NCBI GenBank assembly: GCA_028281005.1
Contig: JANQKS010000003.1
Coordinates: forward strand, 1-64,000
Source: Pseudomonadales bacterium
GTDB taxonomy: Bacteria > Pseudomonadota > Gammaproteobacteria > Pseudomonadales > Azotimanducaceae
DNA: 64,000 bases
Direction of reading: 5' to 3'
Shown here: one piece after another, positions 35,714 through 44,251 of the stretch
Layout of the letters: each line of letters opens with the position of its first letter
Position numbering within the stretch: the first letter of the stretch is position 1
Position numbers and translations under genes: made by a program
The notes under the pieces: generated by a model
Database searches by the model: none
Seen by the model: only the letters and a program-made list of their open reading frames with translations
What the model was told of the DNA's origin: nothing

Positions 35714-36583
35714 CTACCAGTAAATGAACGTCGAAATGATGTGCACGATGAGTGCCACGATGAGTGCAATGGTCAGCGGCACATGCACATACAGCCACAC
35801 GCGCAACCAGCCCTCTAGCTGTATGTCTCGGCGTATGCGGCGCAAAATGGTTTGCCGCCGGCACAACAGGGATAACATTTCCTCCAACGCAACCGCCTCG
35901 GCCGCGCGCTCCGCCTTGGGGATACGCTCTGCAACAAGATCCACCACGTACTGCTGATCCTTGTTTGGCGCGGGTTTGCCTGCATCGGTTGCGACCAGCG
36001 AATTGTCCTTGGCAAACAGTTGCGCCAACACACCACCGCCAATCGCGGTACGCTCGATGCTGCTGGAAATGGCGCCTTGGAGATCCGCAGAGCAATTGCC
36101 GACCAGGGCCAAACCACGTGTATTTAGGTCGTAGAGCTCGGCAAACAATGTCTGCCGGGAACCGCCGCGGCGATTTTCAGCCAGGCTGTGTGGGTAATTG
36201 ATGTATACGTGCAGCCCGTAGAAACCGCTGAAAATCACCAGACACATCAGCACATAAGCCACGGTGTGGACGTTCCAGCCAAACTCCATGGCGCTGTGCA
36301 GCGAGCCTATGATCAGCACCGCAGTGCCGAGATAGATGTGCGCTGACGTCCAACCCTGCACGGTTCCCATGGTGGACTTATAGCTGCGCTTGCGTACCCC
36401 CAACCAGGACAACCAAACGATCAACAGTGCACCCAAAGTGCCCAGCGTATAACCTTGCCAACTGCTGCCGCTGGGCGGATTGGCCGCGGAGTGGGACGTG
36501 TACAAGCCGACGCTGATGATCACCAATATCAATGACCACCAAAGATAGCGGCCACCTCGGTAACGGAAGATGTTCTCAAACAT
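35714..36583 (-). CDS. Cytochrome-b-like membrane protein
   Basis: A 289-residue protein with five predicted helices (four in the first half, one at the C-terminus). Helices three to five carry His at heme-ligand spacing (SAHIYLG..SLHSAM; VHTVAYVL..YGLHVYI; YVHVPLTIALIVALIVH), suggesting two b hemes. A soluble stretch of about 130 residues precedes the last helix. It starts as TGATG on the preceding stop, so the two proteins are probably partners: reductase in the cytoplasm, membrane b-heme carrier here, decaheme next. The family is not firmly recognised. Confidence 0.75.
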   Translation of the reverse strand: MFENIFRYRGGRYLWWSLILVIISVGLYTSHSAANPPSGSSWQGYTLGTLGALLIVWLSWLGVRKRSYKSTMGTVQGWTSAHIYLGTAVLIIGSLHSAMEFGWNVHTVAYVLMCLVIFSGFYGLHVYINYPHSLAENRRGGSRQTLFAELYDLNTRGLALVGNCSADLQGAISSSIERTAIGGGVLAQLFAKDNSLVATDAGKPAPNKDQQYVVDLVAERIPKAERAAEAVALEEMLSLLCRRQTILRRIRRDIQLEGWLRVWLYVHVPLTIALIVALIVHIISTFIYW

Positions 36584-39138
36584 CAGTCCACCAACCTTAT
36601 GAACTGCTCCGGAGACAGGCGTTTTGCCGCTCCGGTGGGACAGGCCGCCACACAAGCTGGCCCGCCTGGTTGGTTCATACACGCGTCACATTTCACTGCG
36701 CGTTTACCGCTGGCCTTGGCGGTATCATCCGGCTCAAACCCCTCTACCTCACCGGGGCCATCACCACGACCGAATAACATCCAGGAGAACAAACCTGGTT
36801 TTTTCGGCGCGGGATAAGACATCTTGATGACGTCGTAGGGACAATTTGCTTCACAGTTGCCGCAACCGATGCAGGTATCGTCGATGAACACTTCCCCATC
36901 CAAGCCGCGATTAATGGCGTTGGGTGGACAGTCTTTCATGCAATGCGGGTGTTCACAGTGGCGACAGGAGATTGGGATGTGGATGTAGGCAAACGACGGC
37001 CCCGCGCTGCGATCCAAGCGTGATATGCCGTCGTGGGTTTCCGCACAGGCTTTTTCACAATTGTCGCAGCCCACACACAGTCGTTCGTCTATCAACAGCG
37101 CATCCGTTGCTTCACCCAAACCGTTGTTCATTAAAAACTGCATGACGCCGGTGGATTCGGTGCGCACTTCCATTTGCGACAAAGCCAGGGCTTGGCTGCT
37201 CACTTGCTGTTGCAAGCTGGCCACACCGGCTTCATTTAATTCAATCAGCGCCAGAAACTGGGTGCGGTCAATTTCTATGGTTTCACTCGCAACACTGGCC
37301 ACTGCGCTCTCGCGCCGACTTGGGTCCCCCATCAAGGACATCTGCCCAAACAGTTCACCCGCGCGTAGCTCCGCCACCAGCACCGGTGGACCATCATCGG
37401 TGCTGCGACTTAGATTAACCGAGCCGCTGCGCATGAGGTGCATGGAAGCACCGTCTTCACCCTGGCGATACACCACCTCACCCGCTTTAAACTCCCGTAT
37501 CGGTGTGTTCTGGGCAATGTCGCGCAACTGCTGGAACGTAGCTTCGGGGGCAAAATGACGCTGCAGCTCGCGCACGATGAAAATCCAATCGATGCCCGCG
37601 CGGACCTCTTCATTGGAGTTCATCAGCTTAACCATGGTACGGCGCGGGCTTTCGATGAGGATACAGCCGCTGCCGGCACGTGCCGTTTCTTTCCGTGCTT
37701 GACCTGAAATTAGGCTGCCTTCGCCAAAAAATTCACCCCGTCCCAAGGTGCGCAAAACTTCACCGTGGCCATCTTCAATGATCACCTCACCTTCAACGAT
37801 GGTGAAAAAGGAAGTGGCGTAGTCGCCTTGTTGATAAAGGTAGGCGCCTTCTTCAATGATGCGCGCGGTACGCGGCTGCGGGTCTTTGTCCTGCAGTTGG
37901 CCAAGCAAGGTGTCCAGCTTAGTTTGTGCTTCTTGGTGCATCGGCCCTTCGGCGTATGAGACCAGCACATTGCTTTCGATGATCAGCTCACGAAAGTTTA
38001 GGGTATTGAGCTCCCTGAACATGGGAATACGTTGTTGGAACAGCTCGAGCAGCTCATCCACCTCACGCATGAAGGGCATCATGTGGAATTGATATTCGAG
38101 CAGCGGATGATCCGCCGGTTTGATCAGGTTGCCGCGGATGAACTCAATGACGTCATGTCCCTGGTTCATCGCCTGTTTAATCAACGGACAACCCGCCAAC
38201 GCGCCGATCACGTAGACCCCGGGCACGTTGGACTCGTACGTACTACTCAGTTCGGGCACCGCGTCAGGGCGAGCGTTGGGGAACTCAACGCCAATACTTT
38301 CAACAAACTTACGCGGCGGTATGCCACCCAAACGTGCGATCACCCGGTGGCACGGTACTGCTTTTTCACCGTCCGGGGTTTCAAACCAGATGGTGATGGG
38401 AATGTCACCCTCGGCGTTTTCCTCCACCCGCAGCACGTTGGTTTCATACAGGCAGGAGAATTTGTTTTTGGGATCATTAATCGCCGCCAGCACGGCATTA
38501 AGGTTGCCGTCTTTGGCGCGGCTGAATTCGTCGCGGCGGTTGACGATCACCACTTCGTTGTGGTGGCTGAGCGCGATCGCGTTTTCAATCGCCGCGTCCC
38601 CAGCGCCGACCACCACAATCACCTCATCGCTGTAGGCATCCGGATCGTCTAATTGATATTGGATTTGCGGGAGGTTTTCGCCATCTACGCCGAGTTTACG
38701 CGGATTGCCCGCCGTGCCCATGGCAAGAATGACGCTGCGCGCGGTTAAGCGGCTGCCGTCCGCACACGCAAGCTGAAACACATCCCCCTGGCGACTCACT
38801 TGCGTGACATCCGCGCCGTAGCGAATGTTCACCCCTTGAGCTTCCAGGGACGTCTGCCACTCGCCTAATATGGATTCACGGGTACCTGCCTGAAAATCAA
38901 AATCGCTGCGCAGATCCAGGAAACCCGGCTCTGCCATGACGTGTTTGCCTTTTTGGTACTGCTGGATGGTTTTGGCGGGCGCGTTAAACCCTTCTAACAA
39001 GACATAAGACGGTGCGGTCAATCCGTTTTGGGCGTCGTGAAACTGCGCGCGTCCGGCAGCGCTTAAGCCGGCTGGTCCCGAGCCGACAATCGCGACCTCA
39101 AAATCAGCCGCGGCTTGTGCTTGATTCGCCCCTTCCAT
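36583..39138 (-). CDS. FAD/NAD(P) oxidoreductase fused to two cNMP-binding domains and a 4x[4Fe-4S] ferredoxin
   Basis: An 851-residue cytoplasmic protein in three parts. Residues 1-350 form a two-dinucleotide flavoprotein (GSGPAG at 19-24, GAGDAA at 178-183) without the CxxC redox disulfide of thioredoxin reductase. Roughly 420-660 hold two CAP_ED domains (GEFFGEGSLISG; GELFGQMSLMGD), the second lacking clear evidence of ligand residues. Roughly 680-840 is a DmsB/NrfC-like ferredoxin with CVGCDNCEKAC, CRHCEHPHC, CIGCGNCEANC and CDACMNQ..CVAACP. NAD(P)H-to-quinone or cytochrome b transfer gated by a cyclic nucleotide is plausible. First gene of the operon. Confidence 0.9.
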   Translation of the reverse strand: MEGANQAQAAADFEVAIVGSGPAGLSAAGRAQFHDAQNGLTAPSYVLLEGFNAPAKTIQQYQKGKHVMAEPGFLDLRSDFDFQAGTRESILGEWQTSLEAQGVNIRYGADVTQVSRQGDVFQLACADGSRLTARSVILAMGTAGNPRKLGVDGENLPQIQYQLDDPDAYSDEVIVVVGAGDAAIENAIALSHHNEVVIVNRRDEFSRAKDGNLNAVLAAINDPKNKFSCLYETNVLRVEENAEGDIPITIWFETPDGEKAVPCHRVIARLGGIPPRKFVESIGVEFPNARPDAVPELSSTYESNVPGVYVIGALAGCPLIKQAMNQGHDVIEFIRGNLIKPADHPLLEYQFHMMPFMREVDELLELFQQRIPMFRELNTLNFRELIIESNVLVSYAEGPMHQEAQTKLDTLLGQLQDKDPQPRTARIIEEGAYLYQQGDYATSFFTIVEGEVIIEDGHGEVLRTLGRGEFFGEGSLISGQARKETARAGSGCILIESPRRTMVKLMNSNEEVRAGIDWIFIVRELQRHFAPEATFQQLRDIAQNTPIREFKAGEVVYRQGEDGASMHLMRSGSVNLSRSTDDGPPVLVAELRAGELFGQMSLMGDPSRRESAVASVASETIEIDRTQFLALIELNEAGVASLQQQVSSQALALSQMEVRTESTGVMQFLMNNGLGEATDALLIDERLCVGCDNCEKACAETHDGISRLDRSAGPSFAYIHIPISCRHCEHPHCMKDCPPNAINRGLDGEVFIDDTCIGCGNCEANCPYDVIKMSYPAPKKPGLFSWMLFGRGDGPGEVEGFEPDDTAKASGKRAVKCDACMNQPGGPACVAACPTGAAKRLSPEQFIRLVD

Positions 39139-39438
39139 CCCTTGTTTATCCAGAGCCTCGCTCCGGATTTACGCCCCCTGCCACATGAGCCCCTTTGAAT
39201 CCTTTCGGCCGTTGCTCGCAACCGCTCACCCCCACGGCGCGACCTCCCTTACCACCGCGACCGCGCGCCGCGACCGCGCGGGTTTCCCGTAAGGGATACT
39301 AGCGCAGCTTTGCTGAATAAACATCTCACTTTTTGTTAATCTTGCGTGACGCCTGCTCAGCCTCTGTACACCGGCTGAGCAGGCGTCACATGGAAGATGA
39401 GCACGCGCACGTTCAGCGCAGCAAACAAGGGGACCAAC
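39139..39438. promoter_or_regulatory. Divergent intergenic region with a 17-bp perfect hairpin
   Basis: 300 bp separate the oxidoreductase (minus) from gdhA (plus). GTGACGCCTGCTCAGCC at 39346-39362 pairs perfectly with 39373-39389 across a 10-nt loop. No U-run follows on either strand, so an operator, RNA structure or repeat remnant fits better than a terminator. A 13-bp tandem duplication (CCGCGACCGCGCG twice) lies at 39255-39280. Confidence 0.6.
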
Positions 39439-40791
39439 ATGGCGGTATCTGATCACGTTAACTTAGATGAATTCATGACTGGACTACGCCGGCGCAACCC
39501 CGGCGAAACTGAGTTCCATCAAGCCGTGTACGAAGTAGCAGCCAACGTATTCGACTTCATTGCCGACAAAGAGATCTACCATGAAATGCAGATCCTGCGC
39601 CGCATCGCGGAACCGGACCGCATCATCAGTTTCCGCGTTTGCTGGGAAGACGACAACGGCAACATCCGCGTCAACCGCGGCTACCGTGTACAAAACAACA
39701 ACTCCATCGGCCCCTACAAAGGCGGCTTACGCTTTCACCCGTCGGTCAATCAGAGCATCCTCAAGTTTTTGGCGTTTGAGCAAACCTTTAAAAACAGCCT
39801 CACAGGTCTACCCATGGGTGGCGGTAAAGGCGGTTCCGATTTCAATCCGAAAGGCAAATCCAACAACGAGGTGATGCGCTTCTGCCAATCGTTTATGACC
39901 GAATTGCACCGCCACGTGGGTGAAGACACCGACGTACCCGCCGGTGACATCGGCGTCGGTGCGCGTGAAATTGGCTATCTATTTGGCCAATGGAAACGCC
40001 TGACAAACAAATTCACCGGCACCCTAACCGGCAAAGGCCGCGAATACGGCGGCAGCCCAATCCGCACCGAAGCCACCGGCTACGGCACCGTTTATATGCT
40101 GCAGGACATGTTGCAACAGGCGGGTGAAGACCTCGAAGGCAAAACTTGCCTGGTCTCCGGTTCCGGCAACGTGGCCACCTACGCCATCGAAAAAATCAAC
40201 CATTTGGGCGGTAAGGCAGTCACCGCCTCCGACTCCAGCGGTTTTGTTTACGACGCTCACGGTATTGATACGGAGCGTTTAGCCTTCCTGATGGAGCTAA
40301 AAAATGTGCGACGTGGTCGCATTGAAGAATATGCCAAAGAATTTGGTGCCGAGTTTTATGCCGGTGAGCGGCCGTGGCGGGTGGCGGCTGATGTTGCCCT
40401 GCCTTGTGCGACGCAAAACGAAATCAGCACCGCAGAAGCGCAAACCATGATTGGCAACGGCATCAAGGCGGTATCTGAAGGCGCCAACATGCCTACAGAG
40501 CAGGAAGGGATCCACGAATTCACCAACGCCAAGGTGTTGTTTGCGCCCAGCAAAGCCGCCAACGCCGGCGGCGTTGCCATTTCAGGGCTGGAAATGAGCC
40601 AAAATAGTGCCCGCATCACCTGGAAAGAACAGGAATTGCAGGACCTATTGCGCAACATCATGGGCGATATCCACACCAGTTGCGTGGAATACGGCAAAGG
40701 TGAAGACGGCTACATCGATTATGTGAAAGGCGCCAACATCGCCGGATTTATCAAGGTAGCTGACGCAATGATTGCTTACGGCGTGGTCTAG
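39439..40791 (+). CDS. gdhA: NADP-specific glutamate dehydrogenase
   Basis: A 450-residue hexameric-type glutamate dehydrogenase: glutamate-binding YKGGLRFHPSVNQSILKFL, active-site GLPMGGGKGGSDF with the catalytic Lys, and the coenzyme fold VSGSGNVATYAIEK. Residue S in GSGNVA, rather than acidic, suits NADP. It makes glutamate from ammonium and 2-oxoglutarate. I chose the ATG at 39439 (AAGGGGA six bases before) over an upstream in-frame start that adds an unconserved Ser/Thr stretch. Confidence 0.97.
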   Translation: MAVSDHVNLDEFMTGLRRRNPGETEFHQAVYEVAANVFDFIADKEIYHEMQILRRIAEPDRIISFRVCWEDDNGNIRVNRGYRVQNNNSIGPYKGGLRFHPSVNQSILKFLAFEQTFKNSLTGLPMGGGKGGSDFNPKGKSNNEVMRFCQSFMTELHRHVGEDTDVPAGDIGVGAREIGYLFGQWKRLTNKFTGTLTGKGREYGGSPIRTEATGYGTVYMLQDMLQQAGEDLEGKTCLVSGSGNVATYAIEKINHLGGKAVTASDSSGFVYDAHGIDTERLAFLMELKNVRRGRIEEYAKEFGAEFYAGERPWRVAADVALPCATQNEISTAEAQTMIGNGIKAVSEGANMPTEQEGIHEFTNAKVLFAPSKAANAGGVAISGLEMSQNSARITWKEQELQDLLRNIMGDIHTSCVEYGKGEDGYIDYVKGANIAGFIKVADAMIAYGVV

Positions 40792-40862
40792 TCAGCATCT
40801 CCCCGCAGGCGAATGCGCTAAAATGTAACTTTCCCTGCGGCCAGCGCAGCCAGGAGGCTTGA

Positions 40863-42626
40863 GTGCCGAAACAGCCAGGCAAGCCCAAAGACTCAGACAG
40901 TCCGGAATCCCAGGCGGAGGACGTCGGCGCCACCATCCTGCGCGGTGAAGAACAAACCGTCCTGCGTAATGACCCGCAAGACGCACAAACTGTGCTGCGC
41001 AGTGATGAGCAAACGGTGCTGCGCGACGCGCCGGCGGAGTCAGACAATTCCGCTTTTCCTTCCGCTTCCGCTGCCGACGACGCCACTGAGCTATATCGCG
41101 ATGATGCGATAGCCCCAGACAAAACCACTGTGTACCTCGAACAGAAGGCAGGCCCGGACAAAACCACCGTGTATCGAGCCGACCCAGGTACCGCTGCGGG
41201 TGGCGTGGCCGCTGCCGATGCAAACAAACCCACAAAAATCAGCGACCAAGAGGATGCGGACCACGCAGAAAAAGAGACCGTCGTCGCCTCGGACTTTACC
41301 TCTAGCACCGCCAAGTTCCTTGCAGAAGATGCCCGCGAGGCCGCAGACTTAGAGATGGGCGCCATCGTCAAAGACCGCTTTGTCATCGAAAAGATCCTCG
41401 GCCGCGGCGGCATGGGAGTGGTCTACTTAGCCCTCGACCTGCGCAAACAGGAGGCGCGGGATCGTCATCCTTATGTGGCGCTGAAGGCCCTTTCCGACAG
41501 CTACCAGCGCGATGAGAAGATGGTGATTTCACTGCAGCGGGAATCCCAGAAAGCACAAAGTCTCGCGCATCCGAACATCGCCACGGTGTACGACTTCGAC
41601 CGCCAAGGTAGTCTCGTTTACCTGACCATGGAGGTCCTCACCGGCAGCCCGCTGGATGACTTCATCAAGGATCACCCGACAGGTTTGAGCGCAGAACGGG
41701 TGCGACCCATGGTTCGCGGTATCTGCTTGGGATTGGCCTATGCACACAACAAAGGCATCGTCCATTCCGACTTCAAGCCCGGTAACGTTTTTCTCGGCGC
41801 CAAGGACAACCCTAAGATCCTGGATTTTGGCATCGCCCGCGCCGCGCCGGTGAACGAAACACAAACCCGTGAGGCATCCACCGAAACCCAATTCGACGCC
41901 GGAGAACTGGGGGCATTGACCCCCTCATATGCCGCGAAGGAGATGTTTTTTGGCGCCGATCCGCACCCATCAGACGATGTCTATGCGTTGGCCATCACTA
42001 TTTATCAACTCCTCACCGGCCAACACCCGTTCAACAACAAACCTGCGCCTCAGGCTGAATCCGAAGGTTTAAAGCCCGCGCCTATTCCTGGCATAAAGCG
42101 ACGCGAGTGGCGCGCCATTCGCCACGGCTTGGCAATCAACCGCGACGAAAGACAGCAGCATGCGGCTGAATTTCTGCGCGAATTTGAAGGCCAATCCAAG
42201 TTACGCCTAGTAGCCGGGGTTGCAGTATTTCTAGGATTGGCGTTTGCCACCTACTTCGGCTTTGTGCAGGTCCAGGAGCAAGCGCGCATCGCGCCCGACA
42301 TTCCTTTTGAATCGTTAAACGGCGAGGTGCAAGGCCTGGTCACGGCGTATCTAAACGACGGCCAGGGATTGGAGCTGTTCCAAGACTACGCTGGCGCGTT
42401 GACCCAATACCGCAACGCCTACGAATTACACCCGCGCAATCCCGAAGCGGTGGAACATATCGTCACTCTAATGGAATCCTTGCGGGACATCGCGGTGCAG
42501 AGCAACAACCCGGAAGTGGCCACTAACCTGTTGCAAAATCTTAACGACCTGATGGAGACAGATGGCTTCTTGAGCACCCACGATACGCTCAAGAACATCC
42601 GCTCCGAATTGGAAGCGTTGATATGA
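40863..42626 (+). CDS. Membrane Ser/Thr protein kinase with TVLR-repeat N-terminal tail
   Basis: A 587-residue protein. The N-terminal tail of about 155 residues has repeated Thr motifs: TILR (24), TVLR (32, 43, 51), TTVY (88, 101). The kinase domain (about 165-435) has GRGGMGVVY, the catalytic loop HSDFKPGN (Arg of HRD replaced by Ser) and DFGIARA. One helix (about 453-471) leads to a TPR-like C-terminus. The tail looks like a string of phosphoacceptor or FHA-docking sites. GTG start with CAGGAGG. Its stop overlaps the caspase-like gene (ATGA). Confidence 0.93.
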   Translation: MPKQPGKPKDSDSPESQAEDVGATILRGEEQTVLRNDPQDAQTVLRSDEQTVLRDAPAESDNSAFPSASAADDATELYRDDAIAPDKTTVYLEQKAGPDKTTVYRADPGTAAGGVAAADANKPTKISDQEDADHAEKETVVASDFTSSTAKFLAEDAREAADLEMGAIVKDRFVIEKILGRGGMGVVYLALDLRKQEARDRHPYVALKALSDSYQRDEKMVISLQRESQKAQSLAHPNIATVYDFDRQGSLVYLTMEVLTGSPLDDFIKDHPTGLSAERVRPMVRGICLGLAYAHNKGIVHSDFKPGNVFLGAKDNPKILDFGIARAAPVNETQTREASTETQFDAGELGALTPSYAAKEMFFGADPHPSDDVYALAITIYQLLTGQHPFNNKPAPQAESEGLKPAPIPGIKRREWRAIRHGLAINRDERQQHAAEFLREFEGQSKLRLVAGVAVFLGLAFATYFGFVQVQEQARIAPDIPFESLNGEVQGLVTAYLNDGQGLELFQDYAGALTQYRNAYELHPRNPEAVEHIVTLMESLRDIAVQSNNPEVATNLLQNLNDLMETDGFLSTHDTLKNIRSELEALI

Positions 42627-44251
42627 AACATACAACCCCTTTTTCTGTTGCGGCGGTACTCACCACGGTGTTGGTGATGCTACCCGCCAACGCCGGAGAA
42701 GCTGCCAATAGCGACCGTGAGCGTGTGGCTAAGTTACATGTGGTTGACTGCCTGCTGCCCGGACAGGTACGGCAACTCGGGCGGCGCACTTACCTCACTC
42801 CGCGCCGTCCGATTCGTACTACCGCGGCAGACTGTGAAATACGCGGTGGTGAATATGTGGCTTTTGACCGTGCCGATTATCAGACCGCGCTGAAAGTCTG
42901 GATGGAAGCCGCCCAAGCCGGAGATGCCGAAGCGCAAACCAACGTGGGCGAAATATTCGAAAAAGGTCTAGGCACCACCCCCAACTATCAAGCCGCGGCG
43001 CTGTGGTATGAAAGAGCCGCGCAGCAGGGGAACACCCGTGCTCAGTTTAACCTCGGCACGCTGTATGAAACCGGCCGCGGCGTACCTATGGACAAGTTAC
43101 AGGCGCTAAATTGGTATCGCGCAGCTTGGGGCATGGCGGAAGACGATCTGATGTTTGCTTCAGCCGCTGCGCGTGAACAGGAGCAGCTGCGCACTGAGCT
43201 GGAACAGTCTCTGCGCGAAAAAGAAGAGCAGCTCGATGTGCTGCGCGATCAGGTTAACCAACTGCGCCAGCAGCTCGACAGCAGCAGCGCCGAGCAGTCC
43301 GCTGCCCAAGAAGCTGCGGCAGCCCAGGCTAAAACTTTGGAGTCTCTGATCACCCAGCTCGAAAGCCAGAAACAGGAAACCACCGTGCGTTTGTCAGGTT
43401 TACCCAAAACCCGCGAACCGGTGATGCGGATTGTGAAAGAGCAGAGTGAAGAAGCCAAACAAATCAAACCACGTATGTATCGCGATTTGGAACTTGGTCG
43501 CTACTTTGCGCTGCTTATCGGCAATCAGAACTACAGCACCTTGGAGGATTTGGACACGCCGTTAAATGACGTCACCCGGGCACGCCAAATCCTCGAGGAC
43601 AAATACGGCTTTACCGTCATCACAATAGAAGACGGCAACAACATCGAATTGATGGAAGCCATTAACGACCTTTATTCCCTGGTGGGTGAAAACGACAATC
43701 TGCTGATTTTCTATGCTGGCCACGGCAACCGCCTCAACACCGGCGGCAACGAGATCGGCTACTGGCTACCGGCCAACGCAGAACCACCGCCTCGCAACAC
43801 CTACTGGGTTGCCAACGAATTTATTTCGGGACATCTATCACGCCTAAAGGCACGACGTGTGCTGGTGGTAGCGGATTCCTGCTATGCGGGCTTGCTATCC
43901 ACCGAACCCACCTTTTTGTTGCTCGGCGATAACACGCCGCGCTACGACAACACGGATTTCTTCAAAATAAAGCTGCAAAAACGAGCGCGCCTGTTGCTTT
44001 CATCCGGCGGTGACAGCCCGGTGTTGGACGGCGGCGGTGAAGGCCATTCCGTCTTTGCCAAGGCTTTTTTTGACGAGCTGGAAAACAACGGTGATTTGTT
44101 AACCGCGCCGGAACTGTACGTACGCGTGAAAGACCGCGTAACCTTGGCCGCACAAGACATGGATTTCGAACAACAGCCTGATTTCAAAACCATCAAAGCC
44201 GCCGGTCACGAAGTGGGCGACTTTTTCTTTGTGCCCACCGAACTGCGCTAA
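42623..44251 (+). CDS. Caspase-like (C14) peptidase with Sel1 repeats
   Basis: A 542-residue exported protein: signal peptide (to about residue 25), Sel1/TPR-like repeats (about 85-165, EAQTNVGEIFEKGLG, RAQFNLGTLYETGRG), a coiled coil (about 170-255, repeated EQL/QLR), then a caspase fold (about 285-530). The catalytic dyad is present: His in FYAGHGNRL and Cys in VADSCYAG. Such metacaspase-like proteins are probably Arg/Lys- or Asp-specific, but specificity is not readable. Translationally coupled to the kinase, which may control it. With a signal peptide it acts in the periplasm. Confidence 0.9.
   Translation: MKHTTPFSVAAVLTTVLVMLPANAGEAANSDRERVAKLHVVDCLLPGQVRQLGRRTYLTPRRPIRTTAADCEIRGGEYVAFDRADYQTALKVWMEAAQAGDAEAQTNVGEIFEKGLGTTPNYQAAALWYERAAQQGNTRAQFNLGTLYETGRGVPMDKLQALNWYRAAWGMAEDDLMFASAAAREQEQLRTELEQSLREKEEQLDVLRDQVNQLRQQLDSSSAEQSAAQEAAAAQAKTLESLITQLESQKQETTVRLSGLPKTREPVMRIVKEQSEEAKQIKPRMYRDLELGRYFALLIGNQNYSTLEDLDTPLNDVTRARQILEDKYGFTVITIEDGNNIELMEAINDLYSLVGENDNLLIFYAGHGNRLNTGGNEIGYWLPANAEPPPRNTYWVANEFISGHLSRLKARRVLVVADSCYAGLLSTEPTFLLLGDNTPRYDNTDFFKIKLQKRARLLLSSGGDSPVLDGGGEGHSVFAKAFFDELENNGDLLTAPELYVRVKDRVTLAAQDMDFEQQPDFKTIKAAGHEVGDFFFVPTELR

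Noticed and set aside
37025-37558. A 177-codon plus-strand frame opposite the cNMP-domain region
   Set aside because: Shadow of the oxidoreductase gene with no recognisable motif.
31973-39138. Calling the cytochrome operon an MtrCAB or Pio iron-oxidation system
   Set aside because: The barrel lacks MtrB features, no MtrA/MtrC-type order is present, and the PP2C, FHA, cNMP and GlcG parts have no place in those systems.
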